From assembly GCA_030038715.1 (NCBI GenBank), contig JASHSO010000009.1, positions 1 through 5,217 of the forward strand: DNA of 5,217 nucleotides, read 5' to 3'. How positions within the stretch are numbered: position 1 is the first letter of the stretch; each line of letters starts with the position of its first letter. The notes under the pieces were generated by a model. That model saw only the letters and a program-made list of their open reading frames with translations. It made no database searches and was not told the origin of the DNA. Of this stretch, positions 4,831 to 5,217 are shown piece by piece. Made by a program: the position numbers and the translations under genes. The DNA comes from Streptosporangiaceae bacterium. GTDB taxonomy: Bacteria; Actinomycetota; Actinomycetes; Streptosporangiales; Streptosporangiaceae.

Positions 4831-5217
4831 TTAGCCGGGCCCGGCCAGATCCAAGCCGATGTCGAGCGCGGGCGCCGAATGGGTCAGCGCCCCCACTGCA
4901 AGGTAGTCGACGCCGGTCCGCGCGACCGCGCGCGCCTCGGCCAGCGTCAGTCCGCCGCTCGCCTCGAGCCTGGCCCGGCCCGCCGCGAGCCTGGCCGCCT
5001 CGGCCATGTCTGTCACCGTGAAGTTGTCCAGCAGGATCAGCCCGGCGCCGACCCGCAGCGCCTCGGCCACCTGCTCGAGGTTGTCGCATTCGACCTCGAC
5101 CGGCAGGTCACCCGCCTGCGCGCGGACCATGCCGAATGCCGCGGCTACCGAACCAGCGGCGGCAACGTGGTTGTCCTTGACCAGCGCCGCATCCGACAGC
5201 GACATCCGGTGGTTCTC
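4831..5217 (-). CDS. nadC: Nicotinate-nucleotide pyrophosphorylase (quinolinate phosphoribosyltransferase), C-terminal part
   Basis: The last 128 residues of NadC; the 5' part lies beyond the right edge. The enzyme joins quinolinate and PRPP to give nicotinate mononucleotide, CO2 and pyrophosphate in de novo NAD synthesis. The open frame enters from the edge as ENHRMSLSDAALVKDNH, which matches the family's NHR…DAALIKDNH segment. Its His, Arg and Lys bind quinolinate and PRPP phosphate in the M. tuberculosis enzyme. Next come VEVECDNLEQ (with the metal- or ribose-site Glu), LILLDNF (Asp), LEASGGL and GVDYLAVGALTHSAPALDIGLDL, the canonical C-terminal barrel strands. The methionine at 5205 is internal, not the start. 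It is the first visible gene of the nadC–coaX–lysS run; nadB would be expected further upstream, outside the window. Confidence 0.96.
   Translation of the reverse strand, partial: ENHRMSLSDAALVKDNHVAAAGSVAAAFGMVRAQAGDLPVEVECDNLEQVAEALRVGAGLILLDNFTVTDMAEAARLAAGRARLEASGGLTLAEARAVARTGVDYLAVGALTHSAPALDIGLDLAGPG

Noticed and set aside
3356..4834. Long plus-strand open frame (492 codons) opposite lysS and coaX
   Set aside because: It is antisense to two well-identified genes. Its product is a low-complexity Arg/Ala/His/Gly mix with no family signature, as expected from GC-rich codon bias.
1..5217. CRISPR arrays, tRNA or rRNA genes, insertion sequences, phage or defence genes
   Set aside because: No regularly spaced repeats, cloverleaf, transposase motifs or terminal inverted repeats were seen on either strand.

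Overview
The window is a GC-rich chromosomal segment that looks actinobacterial. The acetyltransferase is of the Rv2747 (mycobacterial ArgA) type. The lysyl-tRNA synthetase and type III pantothenate kinase have actinobacterial-style motifs. The order nadC–coaX–lysS on one strand is the familiar actinobacterial NAD/CoA/translation cluster. I see nothing that fixes the genus.

Right half (2432–5217, minus strand, read right to left): the 3' part of nadC (quinolinate phosphoribosyltransferase, cut by the right edge), then coaX (type III pantothenate kinase) 14 bp later, then lysS (class II lysyl-tRNA synthetase) 48 bp later. The close spacing suggests one operon linking NAD synthesis, CoA synthesis and tRNA charging. 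A 7-bp-stem hairpin sits in the coaX–lysS gap.

Middle (1356–2435, plus strand): a secreted coiled-coil NlpC/P60 peptidoglycan endopeptidase of RipA-like layout. It converges on lysS so tightly that the two TAG stop codons share a CTAG palindrome; no terminator lies between them.

Left half: a 489-bp non-coding region (867–1355) separates the NlpC/P60 gene from a divergent argA-type N-acetyltransferase gene (366–866, minus). It holds a cluster of dyads: an ARG-box-like palindrome 151 bp upstream of argA, a 9-bp inverted repeat around it, four ATCACG elements, a GTGA-N6-TCAC (CRP-like) box, a possible promoter, a 9-bp-stem leader hairpin, and a palindrome abutting a strong ribosome binding site. 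The left edge (1–178, minus) is the start of a small single-pass membrane protein that I do not recognise.

The genes are mostly housekeeping. The less ordinary content is regulatory: the dense divergent control region and the stop-to-stop overlap of a cell-wall hydrolase with an essential tRNA synthetase. I see no CRISPR array, tRNA, rRNA, insertion sequence or phage gene, and I do not claim a new defence or metabolic system here.
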